DNA of 64,000 bases from Apodospora peruviana (Eukaryota > Ascomycota > Sordariomycetes > Sordariales > Lasiosphaeriaceae): contig JAUEDM010000005.1 in NCBI GenBank assembly GCA_033439685.1, positions 3,534,001 through 3,598,000 of the forward strand, read 5' to 3'. A program made the position numbers and the translations under genes. The notes below the pieces were generated by a model. It saw nothing but the letters and a program-made list of their open reading frames with translations, was not told where the DNA came from and ran no database searches. Positions 11,443 through 24,265 of the stretch are shown here, one piece after another; position 1 is the stretch's first letter; each line of letters opens with the position of its first letter.

Positions 11443-14400
11443 TCACCCACCGGCAGTAGGCGTGACCGGCGGACTCGGAGAAGCCAACCCCAACCCCTCC
11501 ATCTCCCCATCCATCCCACCCTCCAACACCTTCCTCACCATACCCAACTTGACAGGCTTGGTCAAGAACAAATTACTCCCGCTCGCAAACGCCTCCTTGC
11601 GACTGACTTCGCTCGACAAGCCCGTCAGGGCAGCAATCTTGCACCCCTGGCCACTCCCAATTCCAGCCTCGTTCTCAAGTCTCCTAATCTCCCGAATCGC
11701 TTCAAACCCATCCATCACCGGCATCGAAATGTCCATAAATATCGTATCGAAGCGCCGGTTCTGCGGCTCGAGCGATGCTCTATACAAATTGACCGCCTCG
11801 AGGCCGTGGCTCGCCGTCTCGAACGAGTGGTTCAGCTTCTTGACAACCGCGGCGAGCAATTTGATGTTGATCGGGTTGTCGTCTACCAGCAACAGGTGCA
11901 AAGTTCCCAGCGGCTTTTCCTGTTGTGAAGACACAGGTATGTGGGCTCCTGGGGTGATGGTGTTGGAGGGTGAGGATACCGCTTCTGACAAATATTGTTT
12001 TTGTGCTACTGCTCCTGTCTCGGCTAGTGCTGGCTGTGGCAATGGTGACTGAGAACCATGATAGGCGGCTCCGGGTTCAGGCATCTTTGGTCGCGACGGC
12101 AACAGCTGCCTGGCGACGAACGGATTCCACTCCTCCGACTTGACATCAACATGCGGCGGAGAAACACCACAGGGATTCTTCAGAGCCGAATCGAAAACTG
12201 ACCCGATCTTCCTCGGACCGATCGGGTGATGTAGATGGTGCCCGTGACTCTTTAACACCTTGTGCCTGACGCACGCCGGCGGCCCAGCGCCAGAGCAGAG
12301 CAGCACGAGTGGCGAAACAGATGGTATGAACGTCTCCGGGGGACACCCGCTCTTGACGGCCTCGCTCGCTACATCCCCGTCGAGAAGATAGATGTCCGCC
12401 TTGGGGACCGGACACTCGACCGTGGCAGGAATGACATCCATCCCCAACACATCGCCGGCATTCGTGCGGACAACTCTTTCCACCGTCGCGGCCCGCTTCT
12501 TCATCTCGGGAGTCACCTTGACGGGCTGCTTAACGGCGGTAAAGTAGGCCTCGGGCGTGATGAGGCACACGCTACGCCCACTGAGAGGATACATATCAGG
12601 CGACTGCACCATTTCTACGTCTGTGATGGCTTCCTGCTTAACGGGGAGACAGACTTCCACAAGCGTCCCCACGCCGACAGAGCTCTTCACCTCGATGGTG
12701 CCGCCCAGGCCGCTGGCCAACTGCTGGACGATGCTAAGCCCCAGCCCGATGCCGGGGGAATAGGCGTCCTCCTGCGAGAAGGGCGTGAACAGCCGGTACT
12801 TGAGGTAGTCGGAGCTCATCCCCTTGCCGGTGTCCTCCACGGTGAAGGAGATGTGGTCGCACAGGATTCCGTTCCTGTCCGGCTTCTGCACCACCTTGAG
12901 GCCGACCTCGATCCGGCCGGCCTTGGTGTACTTAAGCGCGTTGCTGTAAATGTTCATGACGATCCGCTTCCAGGCGCCGACGTCGACCAACATGTCCCAG
13001 GACGGCCGCTTCGCAATGTTGAGCACGATCAGCAACGGGTGGTCCGGCGGGGGCCCGCCGCCTGCGGCGTTGGCGGACGAGTAGATGGAATACACGCCCT
13101 TCGGACGCAATGACGTCTGGAACGCGTTTTCGGAGAGATGGCTGAAGTGGACTGCCTCGACAACATCTTCGACCAGGTGGCCCAGGTCGGATATCCGCAT
13201 CCTGCTCTCGGATTTCCGCTTCGAGGCTTTGCCGTCCTTGATGGAGATGGCGTGATCCAGCAGGTTGGTGAAGGTGTCGAGGAGGGTCTTACCGCACGAG
13301 TCGAGCATGTCCAGCGTCGACAGCAGCGTGGGGTCGGAGATGGATTCGCGTAGCAGCTCGCTGCTGGCGAGTATACCATGCAGCGGGCTGCGCAGCTCAT
13401 GACTGATGGACGACACAAAGCTCGTTTTGGCTCGGCTGGCGGCCATCGTCTCCATGCGCGCCACCTGGGCCATGACGCAGTTGCCAAACGCAGCCACCAG
13501 GCTGATGTCCGAAGTCTCGATGGCGCACGTCGGGTCCGTGACCCATCCCAGGGCCGCGGCGTACCAACATTCTCGCTGGAAATGCCATAGTGGGAGGAAG
13601 ACGATGTACTTGGCGGCTGGAAGAACGTGGAACAGCGTGGCGACGTCGTTACGAAGTATGAGGTTCTCTCTGTCGTCGGATCTGTTCAAACCGGGCCACG
13701 GCTTCCCAGGCGCGTAGACCTCCTCTATGGGGCCAAACTCGTCCGCCGAGAACACGTGGCCGCGCGGGTACCTGCGGATGAACCTCTGGAGGGCGGCTTC
13801 CGGCAGGCGAGTCTGGGACGACTGCCCCGGTATCCTTGGCGAGTCTGCTCCGCTGCCGGTGGATTGGACGATTGCTGCGCAAAATGGCCCGGAAGCTTCA
13901 GTTGGAGGACTAGGTGTGGATTGGTCATGCTCGTTCACGTATGCGGTTGGGACGGCATCGAGGAACATGAGACCGTCCATGTCCATGGCCTGCCGGATGG
14001 TCGTGGCCGCTCGGAAGAAGGCAGACTTGATGTTGGCGGAACTAATGAAGCCGTTGGCGTGCGACTCGGGCTCGACTGACTCAGGGGGCATGGCGGACGA
14101 CGAAGGGGGGCTGGGTGAGCGCACAGCACCCGTGGCACCGTTGACATCTCCGGCTGCTACCGTGCCTTGAACGTCTGGAGCGACCTGTGACCCGATTGAC
14201 CCGATTGGGTCCTCGCTGAGCTCGTCCCCGACACTCGTCAGGGGGGTATCTGGGCTGCCAACATAGGTAGGAAGCGATGGACCCGACACCGACGACTGGA
14301 TTGAAGACGATGATACAAAGTTGGAGGGCGGCGGCGGCCGTGAGTCTGAGTAGTGGCCGTTTGAGCTGGGTGCAGTCTCCAGGCCCATCGGCGGTTGCCC

Positions 14401-15460
14401 GGCTCCGTTGGGCAAGGTAATGGCCTGGGCTGCAGGAGGTGGGAGCGGGTCGGACCCAATAAAGACGCTCAAGCCGTCGATGAGCTTGTCGGACCGGTCC
14501 CGGTTCTGCTTTAGCCTTACGAGGTCGAGGTGATCCATGATGGTAGCGGCAATCTCGTTCATGATGCCGACCGAGTAGTCGTTGTCGTAATCGTGCAGCT
14601 TGTCGTCGACGACGCAGTAACTCCCGAGAAGGTAGCCGAGGGGTGAGACGAGCGGGACTTCGAGGTAGGACGTGAACCACGGGTACGCGGTAACGTAGGG
14701 CCTGTCCTTGTAGGCAGGGTCGCTGCGAAAATCGTGGACGATGTATCGGGTTGTGTTGGCAATAACATTTGGTCCCCTGCGAGCCCACTCGCCGGTCTCG
14801 TCCATGAAGGCCTTCATGGTGGTCGGGCAGACGCCCCAGCAAGCCTCGAGTTTAGCGACACCCAGCCAGATGTGGTCGTCCCCGTCCCATTTCATCTCGC
14901 TGACCCTATGCGTCCGTGTCATTTCGGCGACAACCCATTGCGTCTCGCGGTCGATGAAGGATAGGAAGGCGAACTTGCTGTCGAGCCGCAGGGCACCCAG
15001 CTGGACGAGGGCGTTGAGCGTGGCATCTTGGTTGATGAAGGGGTTCGGGCCTGGGCCGTAGGGGATCTCGAGAGGGAAGAATGCGGCCGAGAGGTATCTG
15101 CGCAGTATGGTCCAATGTGGTGATCAGCAAATTAGTTGGTTGGGATGAGGGATAACACTCGGGCGCAACTCACGCTGCAATCTCGCGCTGACGGGCGCGC
15201 TCGTGGTTCTCGACGTTCTGTGCATGTGCTTTTGCAGCGGCATCATTGGCTTCTTGCTGTTGGCGGTCCGGGTCCGGTTCCGCCTCGTCGGCACACGGCG
15301 CGGCGACGTCGATGATCATGGTGGCCGGTGTGCACTTGATGCAGATTGCCGGATCGGAAACTGAAGTTGGGTTTGCGCTATCTTGCTGCCGTGGCACCAT
15401 TCCAAATTCAATGTCGGGTGTGGGTTTCGATTTGGCCAAGCCATCCGAACGCGGGGGCAT
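11443..15460 (-). CDS. GAF-domain hybrid histidine kinase, 1313 aa
   Basis: Two exons, complement(join(11443..15097, 15174..15460)); intron 15098-15173 starts GTGAGT and ends GCGCAG. The start is ATG 15460 (MPPRSDGLAKSKP); the frame stays open further upstream without another ATG. The N-terminal third holds a GAF-like region (DATLNALVQLGALRLDSKF to CVVDDKLHDYDNDYSVGI). A long Ser/Pro-rich linker follows. The HisKA box is SISHELRSPLHG (phospho-acceptor His about 662). The HATPase has the N box NIYSNALKYT, G1 EDTGKGMS, F box FTPFSQED and G2 GIGLGLSIV. The C-terminal receiver has LLVDDNPINIKLL, acceptor Asp about 1218 in FMDISMPVMDGFE, and Lys in FLTKPV. All catalytic residues are present. No transmembrane segment is apparent, so it is probably a cytosolic sensor feeding a His-Asp relay through an HPt protein. 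Signal unknown. Confidence 0.92.
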
Positions 15461-15972
15461 CCCAGGGTACCCACTAACTTCCAAGATTTCTGCAAACTCT
15501 TGCCGTCTTGCCTTAGCGTCCTTCAGGTTGCGGCACTTCGGATGTATTTTGCCACACCAACCAGTAAGGCTTTTCCAGGAGGCAAGATGGAAGATAAGAT
15601 TGTTGACGAATAAGATACCCCTGAATTTATATTTACTTGACGTGTTCTCAATCCAATGATACTACAGTGCGTTGTGTTTTATTGGGGTTCATCATCTGCA
15701 GTGACCTGAAAATTGCTTGGGCTATTCACGCTGGACTTTGAAAGCACTGTGCGTCAGCCGTTGCATCTCGATGCACCCATTCATGCATGGATGGCGCATA
15801 TAAACACAGACATGTGGTTGGTTAAATTCCCATTAAAGTCAAAGCAGAAATATAAGTGAAGAATCCACTCCTTTTTACTCCTCTTTTCCTCAAACCTTCT
15901 TTTCACGTCTGCTCTCGAGTCAGCGCCAAGCAACGTTCCCCATCAAACTGTCGGGTTAGCGCCTCAAGCACC
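15461..15972. other. Shared promoter between divergent histidine kinase and DUF1295 genes
   Basis: About 510 bases between two divergent start codons. The part next to the kinase stays open in the kinase frame back to a TAG near 15666 but lacks an ATG, so it could be leader or an unrecognised exon. Confidence 0.45.
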
Positions 15973-17135
15973 ATGACGTTATTGCACACGGCCCTCGGCA
16001 TAACCGACTTTAAAAGCAATCCGTTCCTATCCAACCTCGTTCCCGCCGCCGCAGCGAGCTACGCGGTGCAGGCCGCGTTCGGCGTCCCGTCCATTCTCCG
16101 GCACACCGAGTTGTTGTACGACTTTTCTGGCGGTATATCATTTTACTGTACTCTTGCAGCGAGTTTGGTTTTGCCTGTATTGCGCGCCAGGCCCGCTAGC
16201 AGTAATAATGATAATGCACCGTCTTTGTCGACCGGAGAGTGGAATTGGCGCCAACTTGTGATGACGGGCGCGACCTTTCTGTATGCTGCTCGCTGTATGT
16301 GTTTTTCTGCATTCTTTTTATCCTTCTATAACTGCCTTTCTCTCTCTATAATGGATCCCCCCTGTAATATGATCAAATATACCCAAGCTCCTTTGCCGTG
16401 AGAATTCCTAACAGATAAACAACTGCAACTCACAGTAAGCACATATCTGTTCATCCGCGTCCTGAAAAAGGGCTCCGACTCCCGCTGGGATTCGACTAAA
16501 CAGAAGCCCCTCAGGGCCGCCGTGCTATGGCTCCTCCAGGGGCTCTGGGTCGTCCTGTGCTGCATGCCCACGATAGCGGTCGATTCGGTCCCCGCGGCGG
16601 CGTTCAAGGCCCTCCCCGGTGGCGGTAGGACGGTCAGTGCTACCGATGTGTTAGGTCTGAGCCTGTTTGTCTTTGGGCTAGCTGTCGAAATCACAGCCGA
16701 CTATCAGAAATCGGCCTGGTACGATCAGAAGAGTCTCAAGCTGCACGACGAGCAGTTCATCACGCGTGGGCTGTGGGCGCGCAGGTATAGTTCTGTCCTA
16801 CTTCGTGATGGTTTGTCGAGAGACTGACACTCATACACAGCCGGTACCCCAACTACTTTGGCGATATCACTCTTTGGACCGGCATGGCGACTACCGCCGC
16901 CGGCTTGTTAGTGCGCGAGCCGGTCCAAGCTGCTCTCGGGTGGAATGGTGGTGTGACCGGGCTGGCGAAAGCGATTCTACTTCCGGCTTTGGCTCCAGCC
17001 TTCGTCTCGTGGGCTCTAACACGGGTTAGTGGAGTACCACTGAGCGAGAAAAAATACGATAGGCTGTATAGAGATAACAAGGAGTATCAGAAGTGGAGGA
17101 ACAACACGCCTCTGCTTGTGCCCAAGTTATTTTGA
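15973..17135 (+). CDS. DUF1295 / steroid 5-alpha-reductase-like membrane protein, 321 aa
   Basis: Model join(15973..16294, 16436..16784, 16841..17135); introns of 141 and 56 nt. The start ATG has context GCACCATGACG; the open frame upstream of it lacks an ATG. Several hydrophobic segments are visible (LYDFSGGISFYCTLAASLVL; AVLWLLQGLWVVLCC; LGLSLFVFGLAVEITADYQK). The diagnostic spliced motif is LWARSRYPNYFGDITLWTG, the RHPNYFGE-type signature of the DUF1295/ERG4-like group. The last exon ends EYQKWRNNTPLLVPKLF, also typical (the Y..W.. terminus). An ER membrane NADPH-dependent reductase role is inferred from the fold family; the substrate is not known for this subgroup. Confidence 0.88.
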
Positions 17136-17275
17136 CTTTCTTTTCTTTGCATTTCTTGCATTGTTTCTGTCTTTCTTTTTTCTTTTTCTGTTGGTCTGGT
17201 TTCTGTCTGATGGACCAATCCCTGATATGGCTGATGATGGATTCTGGATTTCCCCAGAGTCGGTTTCTCTATTTT

Positions 17276-18401
17276 TAATTTATAGTACGGAACTTGGAGA
17301 CATTTGCCCGTTGATAATATCTTTATCCCCTATATCGCCGAGAAAATACTTAACATAAACTTCGCATACCCGGATTCCCGGGTCATCTACCACAATATCC
17401 TCGAGCAAACTCCGGAGAGCCTCCTTAAATTCTCATATATTAAACCTAGCCTTCAACCTCTCATCCGCCTGGCATGCTCTCCTTGAACTCCAGAAACAGC
17501 TCCGGCATTTTCTTGCATTTGCCATAGACCGCCAAATATCCCCCATGACCATGACCCCCTCGAGGCCTCCGACACCACATTGATATCATCCCTGGCAAAC
17601 TCAAGTCTCATCTCTCGTATTGTCGAAGTGAAATAAGCGGCCAAGCCTTATGCAGTAATCCGCGATGAGTTCGAGAAAGTATGTATGACGATGAGTGTTC
17701 AGCCTCGCGCATAGCCCGTCGATGATCAAGGCAAGGCCCGCGAGGCTTTGAAATGCCCAACCTCTTTCTTAGTGAAGGGTCCTTGCTAGAAAGCTCATGG
17801 CTCCCAGACGGGTAGAGGGAATGTACTGAATGGCCGTCCGCCTCGAATCCGGGGTTCTGTAGTAGCCTTGTCAGTCATGTCATTTAACACGTCCCGAAAA
17901 ACAAGTAAGCAGTGCACTGACTAATGTAGCATGTAGCTCCTCGAGCAGTCGCGCAGTCAAAGCCGCGAGCACAAGCCGGGTTGTAATCCTCCAGCCTCCC
18001 CAACACCGCTACTCCGGGGCTTAGGCTATCTCTCCTATCAGATTCCTTCCGAAAATGTGTCCGTCTCCATTCAACAAATAAGACGCTGTCTTGATCGTCA
18101 ATCAGCTGTCCCGGAGAACATATCTCAGGTCATCCACCCATTCAACGACCAAAGGTTATTCGGTCAGCCTGTATAGCCTGACTAAGCTTTGTGAACCTTC
18201 TCCTTCCACGAGTACTCCTTCCACGAGTATAATACTGACTTTCAACCCAGTTTCCCCGATTCTTAGTCGCGTTGTTTTCCCTCGGTGTCTCGTACTGAAC
18301 GCTTTATACCGTCGTCGCCGGTCGATGCCGCTCGTTTCGCTCGCATCTCTCTGATTGGATTGCCGTTGGACAGTCATGGGGGGGGTGGTATAGGTTGCCA
18401 T
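17276..18401 (-). pseudogene. Decayed gene of unknown family, about 1.1 kb
   Basis: Starts with ATG at 18401 (MATYTTPPMTVQRQSNQRDA). The frame runs to LVRLYRLTE, then TAA (plus-strand 18156-18158), then continues in frame as PLVVEWVDDLRYVLRDS. It shifts near 18110 into QLIDDQDSVLFVEWRRTHFR and LGRLEDYNPACARGFDCATA. A probable intron ends CTACTACAG near 17858. Further fragments in alternating frames follow: LSSKDPSLRK, LAGLALIIDGLCARLNTHRH, ADYCIRLGRLFHFDN, FARDDINVVSEASRGSW and FKEALRSLLEDIVVDDPGIR, with a stop near 17276. Fragment order is consistent with one ancestral protein of about 330 residues. I cannot name the family. At least one nonsense change and three frameshifts make it non-functional as it stands. 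Confidence 0.5.
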
Positions 18402-19889
18402 CTAAGTGGTCTTGTTTGGCAGTTGATTACCAGCTTTTATACCCGGCGCCTGTCGCCACTCGGAAGCCCATCGGGCGCAATAGTTGTCTCGTCGACCTGG
18501 TATCTTCGAGGATAATCTGTCCGCCAGTCGAGCATGGAGTTAGCATTTGCCAGCGTGCCATTGCAGAGAACTGTACTCATTCAATCTGTCACTAGTGACG
18601 CCTTTTCAGTATTGTTTTGATTCTTCTTGTCGCGCTTCACGCCAGCTTTGATGGTCGGTTGTTGTCTCTTGGAGGCGCAGTGGGTACCTTTTTCAGCCTT
18701 CTCGTGTAAAATCTTTGGAGTCCGTGAATCCTTGGGCAGCGCTCGATAGGATAGAATTACCTGGTATTTTCAATAGGCTGATCGCAGAACGCACAAGAGA
18801 AATATGCAGCAAGATGGTTGCTGGAAATGACCCCTCCTCACGACGCGTCTTGAGGTTTTTGTCGCGAAGGACTGGACAGGACTGCCTGCCTTCCGCCTCG
18901 TTGAACCTTCAAATGACCAGTTTCCAGATCCAGATTCGTTTCCAAGGCATTGCCTGGGAGTCACGTCCGGTTTCCAGGCATGGAGTCAAGTCTGTCCTGA
19001 TATAGTTCCGGTGGTGTTTTCTGGGCTTGTTTTCCTTGAGACCAGTAGGCTGGACGGCGGCTGGAAGCGCTGAGGAGCTCCACTGGCATGCGGCCGGGCG
19101 CATGTCACGAGTCCCCCCCGGCCTAGCCGAGCGAGCGAGCGACCGAAGAGAGAGGATATCCAATGCTCGCCATTGCGGCCTCGAGTAGTAGCGATGTCAA
19201 AATATAATAGGCAGAAGCAAGATGTAGCACATTCAAGTTGTGTATGGTGGATTACAGCTTGACGTGCTGATGTCTTGACTGCCATGCCGCAATCGAGGCC
19301 ATAACGAGGGTGTTGAGGGTCTTTGCCCAGCCGCGAGTTGATTCCGCTCGTGAAATTTTGGTCATCAGTAGGTATACAGTTGATAACTTGTCACGGTCGG
19401 GAAGCCTTTTCTAGCTAGGAATCCGCGTCCAAGTCATGGCGATAGGAACGTTCGTGACCGTAGTGGCCGAGGTCCTGACGCGTCCGCAACCTGCCGCGTC
19501 GCCAGGCTCAGTCTGCCATCGGAAAACACGATTGCAGGCCCTCCAAATATTAGTTACTCACTCAAATGCGTATATTGATGGGCATGAATTTCTACAATGG
19601 CGGAACGCGAATACGCAGCCCAGACAAGGAAACCGCATCGAAAAGGTGCTTTGGCAAGAAGTACTCGCGTACACGATGAGTGGTTGCGGCGGTGATTATC
19701 TACAGGGCATAATTATCACGGACAGTGATCACACACACACCGGTGCCAAGACTGCAGAGGGCGGTCAACATAAAGGACACAGCGATGATGAGGAGCGCGC
19801 GTTGAGGGCGGCCGTAAACTCCTCCTCATGGGCACAACACATCACGAACTTGAGCACGACGTCAGGAAATGAGGCAGAAGGAGATGAGT
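18402..19889. other. Gene-poor region, no gene supported
   Basis: Scattered open frames of 60-170 codons (the longest at 19436-19939) lack domains, signal peptides and consistent composition. A short GAGC-type tandem (CGAGCGAGCGAGCGAC) lies at 19127-19142. Confidence 0.4.
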
Positions 19890-20125
19890 GTTTCTTCTCC
19901 ATGACACCTCACAAGGCAGCGATCATAGTGAAAAAATAGGGTTTTGACGACAAAAATTATGCCGTGGTACACAACACAATCTGGATACCTGAGCTCAGAT
20001 CATGAATGCCGGCTTGACGATCCCAAGGAAGCGTGGGAGAAAATAAGGGAGGGAAAAGGAAACAGAAATCGGGGGGAGGAGGGAGATTTATATACCCCTA
20101 TGTCATGGTCCGCGCAGACCTGCAG
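19890..20125 (+). repeat. Dispersed repeat, copy 1
   Basis: Two blocks here match two blocks near 48.9-49.5 kb in the same order and orientation. Block A (19890-19938, TTTCTTCTCCATGACACC..GCAGCGATCATAGTGAAAAA) matches 48893-48940. Block B (about 20057-20125, AAGGAAACAGAAATCGGGGG..TTTATATACCCC..GGTCCGCGCAGACCTGCA) matches about 49430-49503. Identity by eye is about 80-85% in the blocks, so the copies are old. The blocks are about 200 bases apart here and about 570 in the other copy. Nature unknown. Confidence 0.5.
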
Positions 20126-20259
20126 ATGTGGATTTTCTGCCTGGCAAAAACAAAGTGGGTACCTTACCTTCGTCGACCGCAGAGGTTGTAGCCACGTGCT
20201 CTCGGGGGTGTGGGGACTGATGGCAAGGGAATGGGCTGAGTATGGCAGGTGAGGTGTCT

Positions 20260-22411
20260 GAAAGGAGGGGAGAGTGAGGAAGAGGTTTGCAGGGGGCTTC
20301 AGGGCAACCAGGGCCCGCGTTGGTAGGGCTACTGGTTCGTCTTGGGGACGAGGTCCACCGCTTCAGGCCTTTGTGGTCCCTGTTCTGAGCCCTGAAGGGC
20401 CTACTTAGATCTCCTATTGTGATTTGTGACTTTATGCTTGGTGATTATCTATTGTTCCCGTTTTGCCTGTGCATCACCAGCTGTCTTTGTAGGTAGGTAC
20501 CTACCTAGGTACTTATGCTCTTTGGTAACAACCTCGATACCGTGCTGAACTTCTCATCCACTTCATGTTTTCCGCTGCTCGAGCACTCGTCCGGTAGCCC
20601 ACATGGCGAGAATTGCAGCAAACTCGAACGCACTCGAACTTCTTCTTGTCCTCAGCATTATTAGAATACCACTCCTCTCGACAGTGGCATTTCGGTCTTC
20701 GTCTCTTTGAATATCGTCTTGTCGGTCCACGGACCAGACAGTTTCTCTTCCTTCCAAATCCGTCCAATTATCACCACCACACGACATTGTAAGCCGACCG
20801 TGAAGTGCTTAGACTTCGCACCAGACCACAGATGACAGTATAGTCGTTTGTGCGTGTGAGTTTACCACAGACTTGGAAATCGACCAATTTTAGAAAGCAA
20901 CGGGGGGTTCTGGAATAGTAGCCAAAGGAAATGATATTAGAAACCCCGAGAGGTACGCGGGGCAAATGAACGGCACAGCTTGGGAGGCTAGATCACTTGC
21001 TTCCATTGTCCTGTACCTATGCCTCGTACTGGAGGGCAAATAATCACATGCAGCTTCGAGACTTTATAATATAAAAGCCAAGCAATGAAACATGTCTGTA
21101 TTGTTACACGTATACCTCTTAAAACCAATAGCAGGTTGGGTGTTATTTTAACGTGGAGTGTAATGCGTATCACGACTGTCGAGCTTTGATCTAATCATAT
21201 TGTCCCCCGTCACTCGACCGCTTGCTTTCCACTCTTGTCCTGTCCTCTTCGCAGCACGGGCCACTGAGCTGGGAGTACTTATTTCTTCGAAGTTCAGAAA
21301 TTGTATTCCTCTTTCTACCCTTTTTGCATCGTCAGTCGTCCAAGCTTCTACTGTCTCGTCGTTAGTTTTTCAGTCCTCGAAAGCTATTCTCAACTCCAAC
21401 ACACGCATCACCACGGCAGGTACCATCACCACGGCAGGTACCATCATCACCACAGACTTCGTTATTTCATTCTTCTTCTTTACCTCATAAACCCGCCCAG
21501 CTCACACACCCTTTCACCATAGGAGCCGACGTTGGAATTGCTGAACATTGCCAACCCGGTCCATAAATATATAAATGCTAACAAAGAGAAACATAGTAGC
21601 ACAAGACATTGCCATAAGAAGAATGGCCACAGACTTGGAAACCTAGAAATGGGTAATTCGGTACCTTTGCCGGCGGTTTGATGGCAAGTTCACCACCATG
21701 GTGTGGGGAGCACCTGTTGACAAGCGCAAGGCGGTTCGAAAGGTGGTTTTGAACGCCTTGTGGGCGGCGATGTGGACCGGCGCTGAGTCGTTGGCGGGAG
21801 GAATGACGAGACCTCTCCTGCCCCGCGTTCTCACGCTGACGATGCTTAACCTCGAAGATTTGGAGGATGAAATCGTCGCAGTGGTTGCGGCAGAGCTTGC
21901 GAAGCCGCAGATATGATACCGCCGGGGGGGGGGGGGGGGGGGGGGGGGGGAGGGGTATTTAAAGGAAAAGGGGACGGGAAGCGTAGGGAAGCCGGACGCA
22001 GTGGGAGTGGTCTATATACGCATATATATCCTTCAAATGGAGATCCCATCAGTGCATTTCTTGTTCTATTTCGTGTCTCTTGTTCTATTTCGTATCATGG
22101 AAACCCGTTCGGTGATCGGCTCGACTTCAGCCTCGCGCCAACACGAAAAAAAAACATTTTCTTTCTGAAGCCGCAAACGGACTTGTCGCGTCTATAAAAT
22201 TTCCTAGTTTCCCAGCAGTATCAGCAGACAGACAGCTGAGACCCTTAACAAGACATTCTTTCCGTCCGTCTTCGACTTATCACCATTGCTAGGCTCTATA
22301 ATTCATGTGACCACTCTTTGTTCTCATCATTCGCCCTTTCCACACCGTCGTACTTCGGCTCAAGACAAAACCTGACACATCAGAAAGTTGGAAAGCCCGA
22401 GACGGTTCTAT
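20260..22411. other. Gene-poor region with poly-G tract
   Basis: No gene could be supported. It holds a short tandem of CATCACCACGGCAGGTAC near 21405-21445 and an uninterrupted run of 27 G at 21924-21950. A 72-codon open frame starting at an ATG at 21698 (MVWGAPVDKRKAVRKVVLNA) ends just before the G run. It has a reasonable start context but no recognisable domain, and could be chance. Confidence 0.4.
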
Positions 22412-24265
22412 CTATTTGGCATTAAAGAATGACAATCGGTTGGATTTATTGGTCGCCTTCACCACCCTAACCTTCAGCCCTCCCTTCGGCTTCAACAAAG
22501 GACCAGGGTTCACCAGTTCAACCTTTTCTTTCTTCCCTACTGCCTCAAACCTGAACTTTCTCAGCAACTCAACAAGAAGGATCTTGAGCTCCAGCATGGC
22601 AAACACCTTCCCAATGCAATTCCTCGATCCCGCGCTGAAAGTAATCATCGCATGCGGATCGATACCCGGCCTGTCCCACCGTTCCGGCTTGAATTCGCTT
22701 GCATCTTCGCCCCAGATACGCGGGTGGTGGTGGATGAGTGTCGGCATGACGACGATGGTCGTGCCCTTGGGGATGGCCATGCCTTTGAGTACGATATCTT
22801 GAGCGGTTTGGCGGGGTAGTTCGATTGCTATTCAGATTTTGTCTGTGTCAGCCTTGTCATTCTGTTTGACTGACAGAGAGGTTTGACCAACAGGGAGTAT
22901 AGACACGAAGAAGCTCGCGGCAGAAGTTATTCAGCTGCTTGAGGCCTTCAATCTCCGAATACCCAGGCGTCGGATGTTCTTTCAGCAGGTCCCGGATCTC
23001 CACGTGAAGACATTCCTGTACGTCGGGATGCTGCGTCAGTACGTACGTCGCCCACGTAAGTGCAGTTGCGGTCGTTTCGTGTCCAGCCGCCAGGAAAGTC
23101 ATCATCTGGTATGGGTTAGCCTTGTGTTTGAAAACCTGCGATGTAGGCCCAGCGATCCCGCTTACATGATCAAGAAGGTTCTTCTCCGTCCAGCCTTCTT
23201 CCCTAGCGCCGCTGGCAGTAGGCCCAATGACATCCTCCTCAAGCATAAACGTCAATAAATCCCGGCGCTCCGTCTTGCCTTTCCCCCCATTTTGCTGCTG
23301 CCCAGCCTCGAACTCGCTCATCCTCTCACGAATAACTTTGCGGACCTCGCGGTCGATAGTGTGCGTCGCTTCTTTGTATAGCCTGTTTTCCTTGACCGGG
23401 ATCCAGCGGACCGGTACCAGTGCGTTGAGACCCATCATAATCTGGCCGATCGGGCCCGGGTCGAAGATGCGACCGTAGCACTCGTGGAAAGGGGTCGTTG
23501 TGTCGAGGTTGTCGAGTTCTACACCGAGAACCGCGACGCCAATCACGTCGAGGGTCGCGCTGGTGTACTTCGATGCCACTGGATGACCAAAGATCAGCCT
23601 CTTTCTTTTGCGAAAAGAAGTGTTATTGGGTAGGGCGTTGGGTACTCACCTTCAACAACCGCCCCCTCATATCCGTCACCAACCTCCCGTCCAATTCGTC
23701 CCGCCAATTTCTCTGCCTTGTCCCGAAACACAGGCACCAGCTTCCTCAAATTGGCCATCGAGAACGGCGCCGCCAGCTTTCTGCGGATATGGACGTGCTC
23801 CTCGCCCTCAATGAACAGCAAACCCCGACCGATCACGGGCAGCAGCAGCCTCTGAAAGAAACCCGGTTTCACGAATGCGTACGGCTGCTTCACCAGCACC
23901 TCGTTGATCACATCAATGTCCGCGACAAGAATGACTTCCGAGTTTAGGAAGGACAGGTACCGGATCATGGGCGCGTCGGGCCATTTCTGGCTTACCCAGC
24001 TCAGGTAGGGCTCGTTGGGGTTGCCTGCCGCAAACTGTTTGCGGACGTGGCCGATGAGGAAGTCGTGATCTCTTGGTCCGGGAAGATGGCGGAGCGGCGA
24101 AAGGTAGTGGGGGTATATGAAGATGCGGTACAGATTCTGGAGAACATATTGCGCACACACCAAAGCCAGGATCGTCTTCAGACCACGGATGGCGAGGAGC
24201 TCGTTTGGCGGCAGAATGAGGAGCGAAACGGCGCTCGCCAGCGCAAAAACCGCTTTGGTGCTCAT
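22412..24265 (-). CDS. Microsomal cytochrome P450, 552 aa
   Basis: Four exons, complement(join(22412..22827, 22892..23105, 23166..23578, 23650..24265)); introns of 64, 60 and 71 nt. The N-terminus has a hydrophobic anchor (VFALASAVSLLILPPN and further hydrophobic residues to about 55) followed by the hinge HLPGPRD. GLLFIEGEEHVHIRRKLAAP is the C-helix region. The I helix reads FLAAGHETTATALTWA with the conserved acid-alcohol pair, and the K helix carries ExxR in CRELLRV. The haem loop is FSAGSRNCIGK (Cys about 485). All P450 hallmarks are intact. The 60-nt intron is a multiple of three without stops, so an unspliced message would still be open. An ER-bound mono-oxygenase fed by P450 reductase is expected. 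No neighbouring biosynthetic core gene indicates a substrate. Confidence 0.92.

Noticed and set aside
12262..14170. Long plus-strand frames opposite the histidine kinase
   Set aside because: Antisense shadows caused by GC-rich third positions; the kinase motifs are on the minus strand.
19436..19939. 167-codon plus-strand frame near the dispersed repeat
   Set aside because: Its end overlaps repeat block A and no domain or splice partner was found.
21405..21445. Short CATCACCACGGCAGGTAC repeats as a CRISPR-like array
   Set aside because: Adjacent simple tandem units without spacers, in a fungal genome.
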